36,236 nucleotides of DNA from RGIG9115 sp045648165 (GCA_045648165.1 JAZRNL010000057.1:1-36236), one strand, 5' to 3'; shown: positions 16,405-25,510, counted from the first letter of the stretch. The notes: generated from the sequence alone by a model not told the origin. Numbers and translations: made by a program.

Positions 16405-16451
16405 CACCTCTTATCATGATAAGGTGAGCTGCATATGCAGCGCACCCTATC
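16405..16451 (-). promoter_or_regulatory. Overlapping hairpins between spore-protein stop and GIY-YIG start
   Basis: Two mutually exclusive foldings share the segment CACCTTATC. Hairpin A (16418-16451) is a 34-nt near-palindrome starting inside the spore-protein stop codon, with a GCTGCATATGCAGC core; only one mismatch and one G-U in the RNA. Hairpin B (16405-16426) pairs CACC and TTAT with ATAA and GGTG, covers the GAGG site of the GIY-YIG gene, and is followed by TGTTTTTT, so it may also act as a terminator. Confidence 0.5.
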
Positions 16452-16629
16452 ATTTCATATTCTTCTGATATTCTTCTATCATTTTCTTAACCATTCTGCC
16501 GCCAATTCTGCCGGTTTCCCGAGCAGAAAGTTCGCTCATGGATTTTTTGTTGAGATTTAAACCAAGTTCATTTGCAACTTCCATTTTAAATCTTTCATTT
16601 GCCGCTTTTGCTTCCTTGCTCTTTGACAT
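16450..16629 (-). CDS. Small acid-soluble spore protein, alpha/beta type
   Basis: A 59-residue protein. It shows ERFKMEVANELGL near residues 12-24 and TGRIGGRMVKKMIEEYQ near 39-55, the two conserved blocks of alpha/beta-type SASPs that coat and protect spore DNA and are cut by the GPR protease. The family germination cleavage region lies between MEVANELG-type residues. The ATG at 16627-16629 has GGAGG upstream, and a sigma-G-like promoter precedes it. It is direct evidence that the organism makes endospores. It sits between recG and the GIY-YIG gene on the same strand. Confidence 0.9.
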   Translation of the reverse strand: MSKSKEAKAANERFKMEVANELGLNLNKKSMSELSARETGRIGGRMVKKMIEEYQKNMK

Positions 16630-16673
16630 ATATACACGCCTCCGATTATTTCATTTGAGTTGTAACTCAAAAA

Positions 16674-16703
16674 TAATTTAACCGAAAAAAGTGTTTTTAT
16701 TCA
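16674..16703 (-). promoter_or_regulatory. Sigma-G-like forespore promoter for the spore protein gene
   Basis: Minus strand TGAATA (16698-16703), an exact sigma-G-type -35, then 17 bases and TAAATTA (16674-16680), a partial match to CATACTA. A 16-bp inverted repeat TTGAGTT-gt-AACTCAA (16655-16670) lies at about the transcript start and may form a 5' stem-loop. Confidence 0.55.
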
Positions 16704-16715
16704 GTGCAAAATATG

Positions 16716-18746
16716 TCAGTTGAGAATACGCGCATTATCAATAAGCTTTTCACATCGGCTTCGAAGCGGTGCATATGCTTCAGTTTGGAGCAATCCTTTA
16801 TCTGCTATGAATTTTGCCGCAGTTTGTGCTTTTTTTAAAACATCTCTATCCATAAACAGATTTGCTATTTTCATTTCAGGAAGTCCGTGCTGTCGCGTTC
16901 CAAAAAAATCACCAGGGCCGCGAAGATTAAGGTCCTGTTCGGAAATATAAAATCCGTCATTTGATGCACACATTGTTTCCATTCTCTTTTTTGTCACCTC
17001 GCCGTTGCCATGAGCGAAGAGTATACAATAGGCCTGATAGTCACCTCTGCCAACGCGGCCTCTCAGCTGATGAAGCTGAGATAGACCAAACCTCTCTGCA
17101 TTCTCTATAATCATTACAGTGGCGTTAGGGACATTTACTCCAACCTCAATAACAGTTGTAGAAACAAGTATTTTAATTTCGCCCTTACTGAAATAAGACA
17201 TTATTTCATCCTTTTGTTTAGGCTTCATTTTCCCGTGGATAATCCCGACCGGAATGTGCGGAAATGTTTCTCTGAGATTTGAAGTCAGATTTTCTACATT
17301 CTGAAGATCAGAAGTTTCAGTTTCTTCTATAAGCGGGCAAACAACGTATGCCTGCCGTCCCTCATTTATGTTTTTTTCAACAAAAGCGTATATTCGCTTT
17401 CGCATATCTTCACCCACAGAATATGTTTTAACAGGTTTTCTGCCGGGAGGCAATTCATCTATTATTGATATATCCAAATCTCCGTACAAAATGAGAGCAA
17501 GAGTTCTTGGAATGGGTGTTGCAGACATAATAAGCATATGTGGATTATTTCCTTTTGCACAAAGCTTAGCACGTTGACCCACACCAAAACGGTGTTGCTC
17601 ATCAGCAATTACCAATCCGAGATTATGATATACTGCCTTTTTTTCAATTACTGCATGAGTTCCTACAATAACATCTGCAAGTCCGGACTCTATACTGTCG
17701 TAAGCTAAATTTTTATCAGCTGCAGAAATCCCGCCGGTGAGCAACACCACATTAATACCAGTTCCTTTAAATGTTTCTTTCAGGGACTGAAAATGCTGAG
17801 TGGCAAGTATTTCAGTAGGAGCCATAAGGACACTTTGAAATCCGTTCCGCCAAGCAAGAAACATTGCCATTGCCGCAACAACGGTTTTGCCGGAGCCTAC
17901 ATCCCCTTGAACAAGACGATTCATTTGCTTGCCGGATTTGAAATCGGAAATAATTTCATTAACCGTACGTTTCTGAGCGTTTGTAAGCTTATATGGAATA
18001 TTATTCTTGATAAGCTCACCGCCTGATATGTTATCGAATATATATCCCGGAGTTTGATTAAAAGTACCTTTTTGTGCAAACAGTGCAAGCTGAAGAACGA
18101 GGAGTTCCTCGAAAACAAAACGTTCCCTTGCACGTCTGTAATGGTCCAGACTTTCGGGAAAATGTATATTTTTCATACTGTAATGAATACCCGGGAGATT
18201 ATACTCTTTTAATATTTCGGGGGGAAGATACTCACAGAGTCCTTCTGCACATTCAATTGCAAGCTCCATTATACTTTGGATATTTTTCTGAACAAGTCCG
18301 CCTGTAAGGGGATATATGGGGACAATTTTGCCTGTGTATTTCCCTTCGCCCCTGTTTTCGAAAATAGGATTTTCTATACATATCTTATTACGCCATTTCC
18401 CTATTTTCCCATACATTACAAGCTCCATACCGGGAGATATCCGACTCTTAATATACTTATTATTGAACCACATAGCTTCCATAGTACCGGTACCGTCATT
18501 TATCACGGCAGAATATATGGCCATATTGCGCCTGAGCCTTGTTTCACGAACAGCAGAAGAAACGGTTATGCTAATGCATACCGTTTCTCCTATTACACAA
18601 TCTTCAATATTTTTGGACACAGAACGGTCTTCGTAGCTTCTTGGGAAAAAGTATAACAAATCCCCTACAGTTTTTATACCAAGCCTTGCAAATGAAATAG
18701 CTCTGGCATTTCCTACTCCCTTTAAAAACTGAATATCTCTGTCCAT
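16716..18746 (-). CDS. recG: ATP-dependent DNA helicase RecG
   Basis: A 676-residue superfamily 2 helicase that remodels stalled forks and Holliday junctions. The N-terminal wedge/OB domain (residues 1-230) is followed by motor motifs: GDVGSGKTVVA (Walker A), MAPTEILATQHF (Ia), DEQHRFGV (II), SATPIPRTLAL (III), then STTVIEVGVNVPNAT, and QLHQLRGRVGRG (VI). The start is the ATG at 18744-18746 with AAAGGTGA upstream; a longer TTG frame overlaps fakA and is less likely. It follows fakA by 10 bases. The asp23-fakA-recG order is common in Firmicutes. Confidence 0.96.
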   Translation of the reverse strand: MDRDIQFLKGVGNARAISFARLGIKTVGDLLYFFPRSYEDRSVSKNIEDCVIGETVCISITVSSAVRETRLRRNMAIYSAVINDGTGTMEAMWFNNKYIKSRISPGMELVMYGKIGKWRNKICIENPIFENRGEGKYTGKIVPIYPLTGGLVQKNIQSIMELAIECAEGLCEYLPPEILKEYNLPGIHYSMKNIHFPESLDHYRRARERFVFEELLVLQLALFAQKGTFNQTPGYIFDNISGGELIKNNIPYKLTNAQKRTVNEIISDFKSGKQMNRLVQGDVGSGKTVVAAMAMFLAWRNGFQSVLMAPTEILATQHFQSLKETFKGTGINVVLLTGGISAADKNLAYDSIESGLADVIVGTHAVIEKKAVYHNLGLVIADEQHRFGVGQRAKLCAKGNNPHMLIMSATPIPRTLALILYGDLDISIIDELPPGRKPVKTYSVGEDMRKRIYAFVEKNINEGRQAYVVCPLIEETETSDLQNVENLTSNLRETFPHIPVGIIHGKMKPKQKDEIMSYFSKGEIKILVSTTVIEVGVNVPNATVMIIENAERFGLSQLHQLRGRVGRGDYQAYCILFAHGNGEVTKKRMETMCASNDGFYISEQDLNLRGPGDFFGTRQHGLPEMKIANLFMDRDVLKKAQTAAKFIADKGLLQTEAYAPLRSRCEKLIDNARILN

Positions 18747-18756
18747 AAAATCACCT

Positions 18757-20412
18757 TTATTCAACGGAAATTATATAGTAATATAAAGGCTGACCGCCTT
18801 TCTTAAGAGCGATTTCACAATCGTCAAATTTATTCTCAAGAATTTGAACAAGCTCCTCTGATGACTGCTTTTTTACCGACTTTCCGCTGTAAACAGTGAT
18901 AAACTCACTGTCTTCATCTACCATTCTTTCTATAAGCGTCTGGGCAACAATTTCCGGTGATTTACCTATTGCCTTGATTTTTCCTTCAAGAATACCGAGA
19001 ATGTCACCTTTTTTAATTTTATGGCCCTCATACTCAGTATCGCGTACTGCGAAAGTTATCTGGGCAGACTTAACCTCGCGCATAGCACGGTTAAGCGCTT
19101 TTTCGTTGGCCTCTTCATCCTTTTTGGGGTTGAATGCCATCATTGCAGTAACACACTGGGGTATTGATGTTGTAGGAATTACAACAACATTGGTTTCTGC
19201 AATTTCTGCCGCCTGTGATGCTGCCATAATGATATTTTTATTATTAGGGAACACAAAAACATTTTTTGCATTTATTTTGTTGATAGCCTTTAAAATATCG
19301 TTTGTACTGGGGTTCATTGTCTGACCGCCTTCAATAATTTTGGTCACACCAAGGTCTGTAAGAATTCCTGATATCCCCTTTCCCGCACAAACCGCCACAA
19401 AACCATATTCGTCAAGAGGTTTAGCTTCCTTTTTAGGGTCTTCCTTCATATCATTTTCGATAATGGTATTGTGCTGGAACTTCATATTGTCGATTTTGAT
19501 ATCCACAAGCTCACCGAGTTTAACAGCTTTATCCAGTACAAATCCGGGATTGTTGGTATGGATATGTACCTTTACAATCTCATCATCGTCAATTACAAGC
19601 ATACAATCACCCTTTGGTGATATTGCATCTCTGAAAGCATCAATATCACTATCGGAATCAAAACGCTTTATAATAAACTCTGTACAGTACATAAACTTAA
19701 TTTCTGCCTGCTTTTCCGGTTCCTTAACTGCTATTTTAATTTTGCGGGGAACGGGAACAGAGTCCGTTTGAATTATCTCACCTGTTTTAAGAAATTCAAA
19801 TGCACCCTCAAGCACATAAAGCCAACCTCTCCCGCCGGCATCCACAACTCCCGCTTCTTTGAGTGCGGGAAGCATCTCAGGAGTCTTTAAAAGAGCTTCT
19901 GAGCCTGAATTAGTACAAGCTTCCATAACCTCCAACAAATCGTCGGACTCTTTTGCAGCTTTTACTGCGCCTTCTGCCGCCACTCTCGCAACTGTGAGGA
20001 TAGTTCCTTCTGTAGGCTTCATAACAGCTTTATACGCCACCTGGGCACCTTCACCCAAAGCATCTGCAAATTCTTTTACCGAACAATCTGTCTTACCTTT
20101 GAGTGATTTTGATACACCTTTAAAAAGCTGAGACAAAATAACACCGGAATTACCTCTTGCCCCTCTCAGAGTAGCAAAAGACATTTTATCAGCAACCGCC
20201 GTAATTTCAGAAATCTCCTGCTTCATAAGCTCCTCAGCCATTGCCATGGCAGTAAGGCTCATATTAGTTCCCGTATCACCGTCAGGCACAGGAAAAACGT
20301 TTAGTTCATCAACTTCTGCTTTGTGATTATACAAATAATTCGCTCCCGAAATCATCATTCCGGCAAGCATTTTTCCATCTATCCTGTTAATTTTACTCAC
20401 CCTTCCGTTCAT
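18757..20412 (-). CDS. fakA: Fatty acid kinase catalytic subunit FakA (DAK2 domain protein YloV)
   Basis: A 551-residue two-part protein: an N-terminal DhaL/DAK2 ATP-binding domain with NVFPVPDGDTGTNMSLT (residues 39-55, Mg-ATP aspartates) and GARGNSGVILSQLFKG, and a C-terminal DegV-like half that contacts the FakB-bound fatty acid. The FakA/FakB pair phosphorylates exogenous fatty acids, which PlsX/PlsY then use; plsY is 1.4 kb upstream in the same direction. The ATG at 20410-20412 overlaps the asp23 stop (ATGA), indicating coupled translation. Length is normal. Confidence 0.92.
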   Translation of the reverse strand: MNGRVSKINRIDGKMLAGMMISGANYLYNHKAEVDELNVFPVPDGDTGTNMSLTAMAMAEELMKQEISEITAVADKMSFATLRGARGNSGVILSQLFKGVSKSLKGKTDCSVKEFADALGEGAQVAYKAVMKPTEGTILTVARVAAEGAVKAAKESDDLLEVMEACTNSGSEALLKTPEMLPALKEAGVVDAGGRGWLYVLEGAFEFLKTGEIIQTDSVPVPRKIKIAVKEPEKQAEIKFMYCTEFIIKRFDSDSDIDAFRDAISPKGDCMLVIDDDEIVKVHIHTNNPGFVLDKAVKLGELVDIKIDNMKFQHNTIIENDMKEDPKKEAKPLDEYGFVAVCAGKGISGILTDLGVTKIIEGGQTMNPSTNDILKAINKINAKNVFVFPNNKNIIMAASQAAEIAETNVVVIPTTSIPQCVTAMMAFNPKKDEEANEKALNRAMREVKSAQITFAVRDTEYEGHKIKKGDILGILEGKIKAIGKSPEIVAQTLIERMVDEDSEFITVYSGKSVKKQSSEELVQILENKFDDCEIALKKGGQPLYYYIISVE

Positions 20413-20765
20413 TCAGAAACTCTGATTCCTTCAACACGAATATTTACACTTTCCACAGGAACACCTGCAACAGATTCAAGTGTATATCTTACCCTGTTTG
20501 CTATGCTCTTGCAAATAGAGTTAATATTTATTCCAAACTCAACCACTATATGAAGCTCAATAACGGCTTTGTTATCCTTAGAAGTTACTTTTATTCCGCG
20601 GCGCTTATTTTCGCCGTTTAACAAATTAACAAACCCGTCCGTAGCATTACGGGATGCCATTCCCACAACCCCGTAACAGCTCTCCGCTTCATTAGCCGCA
20701 ATCTCTGCAATAAGCTTTGATGAAACAGATATAAGTCCGTATTCATTTTTAAATTCTATAGCCAT
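20409..20765 (-). CDS. Asp23/Gls24 family envelope stress protein (YloU)
   Basis: A 118-residue protein of the Asp23 (DUF322) family. It starts with NEYGLISVSSKLIAEIAANEA, followed by GVVGMASRN and a VIELHIVVEFGININSICKSIANRVRYTLE block, all typical. The members are small, often membrane-associated proteins tied to envelope stress; YloU-type members sit next to yloV (fakA), as here. The ATG at 20763-20765 has GGAGG upstream. Its stop overlaps the fakA start by 4 bases. Confidence 0.92.
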   Translation of the reverse strand: MAIEFKNEYGLISVSSKLIAEIAANEAESCYGVVGMASRNATDGFVNLLNGENKRRGIKVTSKDNKAVIELHIVVEFGININSICKSIANRVRYTLESVAGVPVESVNIRVEGIRVSE

Positions 20766-20776
20766 AATAAATCCTC

Positions 20777-21763
20777 CTATTCTGCTTTTCCTTCCCTGGT
20801 CATCAGTGAATACACCGAATCACGGGGTGATTTATTTTTATAAAGTATATTACATGCCTCTTCCGTAATGGGCATGGTAACATTCATTTTTTGAGCAAGC
20901 TTGTATGCGGCAGATGCTGTATTTACACCTTCAACCACCATATGCACCTCTTTGAGAGTTTCATCAAGTGACTTACCCTTACCGATAAGAATACCGGCGC
21001 GTCTGTTTCTTGAATGCATACTCGTGCAGGTTACAATAAGGTCGCCTACACCGGAAAGACCTGAAAACGTATCTGCCTTTGCACCCATAGCAACGCCAAG
21101 GCGCTTAATTTCTGCAATTCCCCTTGTCATAAGTGCCGCTTTTGTATTATCTCCATATCCGAGACCATCACATATACCGGCGCAAAGTGCTATAACGTTC
21201 TTAAGCGCGCCGCCGAGTTCAACTCCTACAATATCATCAGATGTATATATTCTGAACACGTCATTCATAATAACCTTTTGAATCCACTTCGCTGTTTCCA
21301 TATTATCTGATGCTACAACATTTGTTGTAGGAAGACCTTTACTTACCTCCTCTGCATGGGAAGGTCCGCTCATAACGGAAACCGTAGCCTGCGGTATTTC
21401 GGATTTATAAACCTGAGAGAGTCTAAGCAACGTTTCGTCTTCAAGGCCTTTTGATATATTAAGAATATTCTGACCTTCAGCCACCACTCGGGCAAGCTGC
21501 TTTGCAGTAGTTCTTGTTGCGATACTTGGAACTGCCGTTATTATAATATCCGCATCTTTTACGCAAAATTCCATATCGTGAGAACAAACAATATTTTCAG
21601 GTAAAGGATTGCCGGGCAAGAATTCTACATTCTCCCGATCTGAATTCAAGCGGTCGGTTTCTTCTTGCTTCCACGACCACAGACAAATGTCGTAACCTTT
21701 TTTAGCAAGGAGAATAGCCATTGCAGTACCCCAACTGCCTGAACCTATTACTGCTATTTTCAT
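20777..21763 (-). CDS. gpsA: Glycerol-3-phosphate dehydrogenase [NAD(P)+]
   Basis: A 328-residue cytoplasmic enzyme reducing dihydroxyacetone phosphate to sn-glycerol-3-phosphate for phospholipid synthesis. The N-terminal GSGSWGTAMA (residues 7-16) is the Rossmann dinucleotide-binding loop; GPSHAEEVSKGLPT and VELGGALKNVIALCAGICDGLGYGDNTKAAL hold the catalytic lysine region (GGALKN). Length is standard. It lies 11 bases upstream of asp23 and 8 bases downstream of plsY, whose acyltransferase uses its product. Confidence 0.96.
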   Translation of the reverse strand: MKIAVIGSGSWGTAMAILLAKKGYDICLWSWKQEETDRLNSDRENVEFLPGNPLPENIVCSHDMEFCVKDADIIITAVPSIATRTTAKQLARVVAEGQNILNISKGLEDETLLRLSQVYKSEIPQATVSVMSGPSHAEEVSKGLPTTNVVASDNMETAKWIQKVIMNDVFRIYTSDDIVGVELGGALKNVIALCAGICDGLGYGDNTKAALMTRGIAEIKRLGVAMGAKADTFSGLSGVGDLIVTCTSMHSRNRRAGILIGKGKSLDETLKEVHMVVEGVNTASAAYKLAQKMNVTMPITEEACNILYKNKSPRDSVYSLMTREGKAE

Positions 21764-21771
21764 TAAACCTA

Positions 21772-22476
21772 TTACCTCTCTTTCTTCGCAAAAAGCTTAT
21801 TCTCAGTTCCGTTTAAAAGCCTTTTTATATTTCCACGGTGTCTGAAAATAAGAAGTAATGCAAAAATCAAATCAAACAGCAGCCTGACTATAGTGAAATG
21901 ATTTGTAAAAAGCATAAAACTAAGGCTCACTGCCACATATATTATTGCCGCCGTAACAGATCCCACAGATACATATCTCGTTACTGCCATTATTGCCAAA
22001 GCAAAAATAAGAACTATAATTCCTATCTGCCAATTGAGTGCCAATATCACACCAAGGCTTGTTGCAACTCCCTTGCCGCCTTTGAATCTGAAGTATAGGG
22101 GAAAGTTATGACCAAGCACTGCTCCAAGGCCTGCCAGAAGATTGTAGTAAGGAAGCTGAGTTTGTATTGCCTCATATACGGATTTCTCCACGGCAAGCCC
22201 CACACCCGCACCTATTGGCACAATGTGATAAAAAGCAAGGTTTGCTATAAGATTTCCGAACAAAACGCCGATAACTCCTTTTAAAACATCAAGAACAAGT
22301 GTAAAAATCGCAGCTTTTTTCCCGTGGGTACGAAGCATATTTGTAGCACCTGCATTCCCTGAACCGGATTCTCTTATATCCTTGCCGCTTATTTTTTTTG
22401 ATATAAGTATTGAAAAATTAACACTGCCCAAAAGATATGGGAGCAAAAATGAAATTATTAATAAGAACTTATCCAA
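21772..22476 (-). CDS. plsY: Acyl-phosphate:glycerol-3-phosphate acyltransferase PlsY
   Basis: A 234-residue integral membrane enzyme with five to seven helices that acylates glycerol-3-phosphate, first step of phospholipid synthesis. Conserved loops: GSGNAGATNMLRTHG near residues 37-51, GHNFPLYFRFKGGKGVATSLG near 121-141, and a later RYVSVGSV motif, as in the family. The start is TTG at 22474-22476 with AAAGGAG 11 bases upstream. A basic tail follows the last helix. It is longer than E. coli PlsY by an extended loop (residues 70-110) seen in many Clostridia. Confidence 0.94.
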   Translation of the reverse strand: MDKFLLIISFLLPYLLGSVNFSILISKKISGKDIRESGSGNAGATNMLRTHGKKAAIFTLVLDVLKGVIGVLFGNLIANLAFYHIVPIGAGVGLAVEKSVYEAIQTQLPYYNLLAGLGAVLGHNFPLYFRFKGGKGVATSLGVILALNWQIGIIVLIFALAIMAVTRYVSVGSVTAAIIYVAVSLSFMLFTNHFTIVRLLFDLIFALLLIFRHRGNIKRLLNGTENKLFAKKER

Positions 22477-22494
22477 AAGGGGCTAACTCCTTTC

Positions 22495-23814
22495 TCAGTT
22501 ATCGTTTCTTTCACGAAGTATGAATTTAATGGGCGTTCCTTCAAATCCGAATGCATCACGTATCTGATTTTCGATAAATCTCAAATAAGAATAGTGGAAC
22601 AGCTCTTTTGAGTTTGTAAAAAGCACGAAACTTGGCGGGCACGTTCCTGCCTGAGTGCCGTAATAAATTTTAAGACGGCGGCCTTTGTCTGAAGGCGGCT
22701 GTTGCTTTGCGATAGCTTCATTAAGAACATCATTCAGCATGCCTGTTGTTATTCTTCTCTTATACTGCTCTGTTACTTTCTTAATTTCAGAGAGAAGCTC
22801 ATCCACACGTCTGCCTGTTTTGGCAGAAATGAACACAACAGATGCATAAGACATAAACGCAAATTCTTCTCTTACACGCAGCTTGAATTCGTTCATAGTT
22901 TTTGTATCTTTCTCGAGTGCGTCCCATTTATTGATTGCAAATATACATGCCTTGCCCTGTTCGTGAGCATAGCCTGCTATCTTTGTATCCTGTTCTGCAA
23001 TTCCCTCTGTTGCATCAATCATTATAACGCAAACATCACTTCGGTCGACTGCGCCAAGAGAACGAACAACACTGTATCTTTCAACTGCTTCATCTATTTT
23101 TTTGCGTTTTCTCATACCGGCAGTGTCGATAAACAAAAATTTATCGCCGTCTTTTTCAAAATGAGAGTCGATAGCATCTCTCGTAGTTCCGGCAATATTG
23201 CTTACGATTACTCTCTCTTCACCCAAAATTCTATTTATAAGGGAAGATTTTCCTGCATTAGGTCTGCCGATAACTGCAACCTTGATTTCATCATCATCTT
23301 CTTCTGTTTCTGAGCCTTCCGGAAACTTTGCACAAACCTCATCCAGCAAATCACCGATACCCATACCGTGTATGGATGAAACTGCAATAGGATCTCCAAG
23401 ACCCAGGTTATAAAATTCATAAAACTCCATGGGAGGTTCACCCGGAGCATCAACCTTATTAACTGCAAGAACTATTTTTTTCTTCGCTTTAAGAAGCATA
23501 GCAGCAACTTCCTGGTCGTTTGCTGTTACACCGTCACGAACATTTGTTACAAGTATAACAACATCTGCCATTTCGATTGCAAGATTTGCCTGACGGCGCA
23601 TCTGAACAAGAATTTCATCCTTGCTTGCAGGCTCAATGCCGCCTGTATCTATCATTGTAAAATGCTTGTCGAGCCAGTTTCCGTCTGCATATATACGGTC
23701 ACGGGTTACACCCGGCGTATCCTCAACAATACTTATCTTCTGACCTGAAATTTTATTAAACAGTGTTGACTTACCCACATTAGGTCTGCCCACAATTGCA
23801 ACTGTTGGTTTCAT
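22495..23814 (-). CDS. der: Ribosome biogenesis GTPase Der (EngA)
   Basis: A 439-residue essential GTPase with two tandem G domains and a KH-like C-terminal domain that acts in 50S subunit assembly. First G domain: GRPNVGKSTLFN (8-19), DTPGV, DTGGIEPAS, NKVD. Second: GRPNAGKSSLIN near 183-194, DTAGMRKR, NKWD. A PPSDKGRRLKIYYGTQ segment marks the KH domain. The ATG at 23812-23814 has AGAAAGGAAAA upstream. The plsY gene follows 18 bases after its stop, the usual der-plsY-gpsA order of Firmicutes. Confidence 0.97.
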   Translation of the reverse strand: MKPTVAIVGRPNVGKSTLFNKISGQKISIVEDTPGVTRDRIYADGNWLDKHFTMIDTGGIEPASKDEILVQMRRQANLAIEMADVVILVTNVRDGVTANDQEVAAMLLKAKKKIVLAVNKVDAPGEPPMEFYEFYNLGLGDPIAVSSIHGMGIGDLLDEVCAKFPEGSETEEDDDEIKVAVIGRPNAGKSSLINRILGEERVIVSNIAGTTRDAIDSHFEKDGDKFLFIDTAGMRKRKKIDEAVERYSVVRSLGAVDRSDVCVIMIDATEGIAEQDTKIAGYAHEQGKACIFAINKWDALEKDTKTMNEFKLRVREEFAFMSYASVVFISAKTGRRVDELLSEIKKVTEQYKRRITTGMLNDVLNEAIAKQQPPSDKGRRLKIYYGTQAGTCPPSFVLFTNSKELFHYSYLRFIENQIRDAFGFEGTPIKFILRERNDN

Positions 23815-23826
23815 ATGTTTTCCTTT

Positions 23827-25149
23827 CTAAAACTCAAGCTCTTCACCGAGAATATTCTCAACAAACGTAAACCCGTCGTTATCTGTAGGAATAATCCTTA
23901 CTCCAAGCGCCTTTTGGGCATCTTCAAGAGTTACATCGTCGAGGAACACATCCTCTCCCGCTTTGAGCATTGAAGATGAAATCAATACATCTTCTGTTAT
24001 TTTTTTGTTATTCAGCGTTTCTATAAGGTCTCCTCCGCAAACAAGGCCTGTGACCGTTACCTTTCCGCCAAAAAATTTATTTTTTACACCAATAACACAA
24101 ATTTCTGTCCCCGGTGCTTTTTCCTGTATCAAATCGCACATACTCCTTATAAAGGGATATGCTATTTCCCCTGTAGCCACCGTTACTTTTCGGGTGCGGG
24201 ATTTTTTTGAAATCATTCCAAGAGCTATTTCTATTTCTTCTCTCATACTGGCAATAAGCCCTACACCGTTTTCTATCTGAGGAAATCCCTCATAATTCTC
24301 CGCCGGAGGAACGGGGAGCTCACCGTTCATATAAAATTCATCGGATAAATATACAAGTCGGGTACCCGATTTTTTCAGAAATTCATTTTGCAAAGCCTCT
24401 ACCTGGTGCACAACTGCAATGCTTTCGGTTTTGTTGAAGGTTTTAATAGGATACAGACCATCTCTGTAGGCTGTTACTCCTACAGGCACAACTGAAATGC
24501 TCTGAACAAAACCATCCAGAGATGCCATATCACGCAAACTCCGTTCAAGCTCTTCCCCATCGTTAATACCCGGGCAGAGTACAATCTGACAGTTCATATA
24601 TATTCCGTTTGATGCAAGCTTTTTCATACGTTCAAATAAATTCCCTGCAAATCTGTTACAGAGCATAAACTCCCTGAGCTCGGGATTTGTGGTATGAACC
24701 GAAATGTTTATAGGCGAAACACGAAGTTCAATAAGCCTGTCAATCTCCTCGTCAGTGAGATTAGTGAGTGTTACATAATTACCCTGCAAAAAAGAAAGGC
24801 GGGTATCATCATCTTTAAAGTATACTGTTTCGCGCATTCCAGGGGGAAGCTGGTCAATAAAGCAAAAAATGCATTTGTTACGGCAACTCTGCGGCTTGGA
24901 TAACAAATCCTCTTTGAATATAATGCCAAGGTCTTCATAATCATTTTCTATAACTATTTCTTCAATGTCACCATTTGGTTTTTTAACGGAAACCGTCACC
25001 TCATACTCAGCGGTTAAGAACTTATATTCCAGTATGTCGCGAATTTCATGACCGTTAACAGACAAAAGAATATCGCCGGCAGAAATACCTGCCTCCTCTG
25101 CAAGAGACCCGTGCTCTACATCAAGCACCGCAGTATCGGTTTTATTCAT
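23827..25149 (-). CDS. DUF512 protein, PDZ plus radical-SAM-like Fe-S protein
   Basis: About 440 residues. An N-terminal PDZ-like domain (GSLAEEAGISAGDILLSVNGHEI) precedes a cluster motif C89-x3-C93-x2-C96 (CRNKCIFCF), the radical-SAM-like signature, then FKDDDTRLSFLQGNYVTLTNL and the DUF512 C-terminal domain with GLVCGGDLIETL. Members are usually encoded next to der, as here (12 bases apart), and are of unknown reaction. The ATG at 25147-25149 has AAAGGG 7 bases upstream; the frame reaches a TTG 10 codons earlier with a weaker site. It is first in the der-plsY-gpsA-asp23-fakA-recG run. Confidence 0.88.
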   Translation of the reverse strand: MNKTDTAVLDVEHGSLAEEAGISAGDILLSVNGHEIRDILEYKFLTAEYEVTVSVKKPNGDIEEIVIENDYEDLGIIFKEDLLSKPQSCRNKCIFCFIDQLPPGMRETVYFKDDDTRLSFLQGNYVTLTNLTDEEIDRLIELRVSPINISVHTTNPELREFMLCNRFAGNLFERMKKLASNGIYMNCQIVLCPGINDGEELERSLRDMASLDGFVQSISVVPVGVTAYRDGLYPIKTFNKTESIAVVHQVEALQNEFLKKSGTRLVYLSDEFYMNGELPVPPAENYEGFPQIENGVGLIASMREEIEIALGMISKKSRTRKVTVATGEIAYPFIRSMCDLIQEKAPGTEICVIGVKNKFFGGKVTVTGLVCGGDLIETLNNKKITEDVLISSSMLKAGEDVFLDDVTLEDAQKALGVRIIPTDNDGFTFVENILGEELEF

Positions 25150-25186
25150 ACGCTTACCCTTTCGTTGAATTCCTTTCAAATTTGCG

Positions 25187-25212
25187 ACCGAACAAAGCTT
25201 TGTACTTTCGGT
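25187..25212 (-). promoter_or_regulatory. 5'-UTR stem-loop before the DUF512-der operon
   Basis: On the minus strand ACCGAA and TTCGGT (outer 6 bp) enclose a 12-base palindrome ACAAAGCTTTGT with an AGT bulge. It is in the roughly 75-nt untranslated leader and not followed by T residues, so it is not a terminator. Its function is unknown. Confidence 0.4.
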
Positions 25213-25230
25213 TACAATACACCAATATTA

Positions 25231-25258
25231 ATTTTACCACAAATTCAAAAAAAGTCAA
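25231..25258 (-). promoter_or_regulatory. Sigma-A promoter of the DUF512-der-plsY-gpsA operon
   Basis: Minus strand -35 TTGACT (25253-25258), 16-base spacer, -10 TAAAAT (25231-25236). The predicted start near 25224 leaves a leader of about 75 nt before the DUF512 gene. Confidence 0.65.
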
Positions 25259-25279
25259 CCATTATGAGGAAAAACACAC

Positions 25280-25510
25280 TCATTTTGTTACATTAGCCGA
25301 AATTTTCTTTTCCCTGGCAAGTTTAAACCAATATCTGTATCTCATTTCAGCGGCTTTGCGCTGAAAAATCACCTGATTCATAAGCATGGGTTCAGTAATA
25401 TAAGCAAGGCTTACATCCAATTGTGATATTTCATATTTAGTTTTTTCAAGATTATTCATAATCGTTTCAAAGCTATAGCCGTCAGGATATTTTTTCTTTC
25501 TAAACTCCAT
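25280..25510 (-). CDS. DUF2508 (YaaL-like) small protein
   Basis: A 76-residue basic, alpha-helical protein. The C-terminal part, LDVSLAYITEPMLMNQVIF followed by RKAAEMRYRYWFKLA, matches the DUF2508/YaaL pattern (a helix, a FNYVxDPxLVDxAIY-like segment, then A..RY.yL...). I take the ATG at 25508-25510, although the site upstream is weak; the frame extends to a GTG at 25549. A TTGACA at 25560-25565 might be its -35. YaaL is often near recombination or sporulation genes, but its function is unknown. It is divergent from the plus-strand trio. Confidence 0.6.
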   Translation of the reverse strand: MEFRKKKYPDGYSFETIMNNLEKTKYEISQLDVSLAYITEPMLMNQVIFQRKAAEMRYRYWFKLAREKKISANVTK

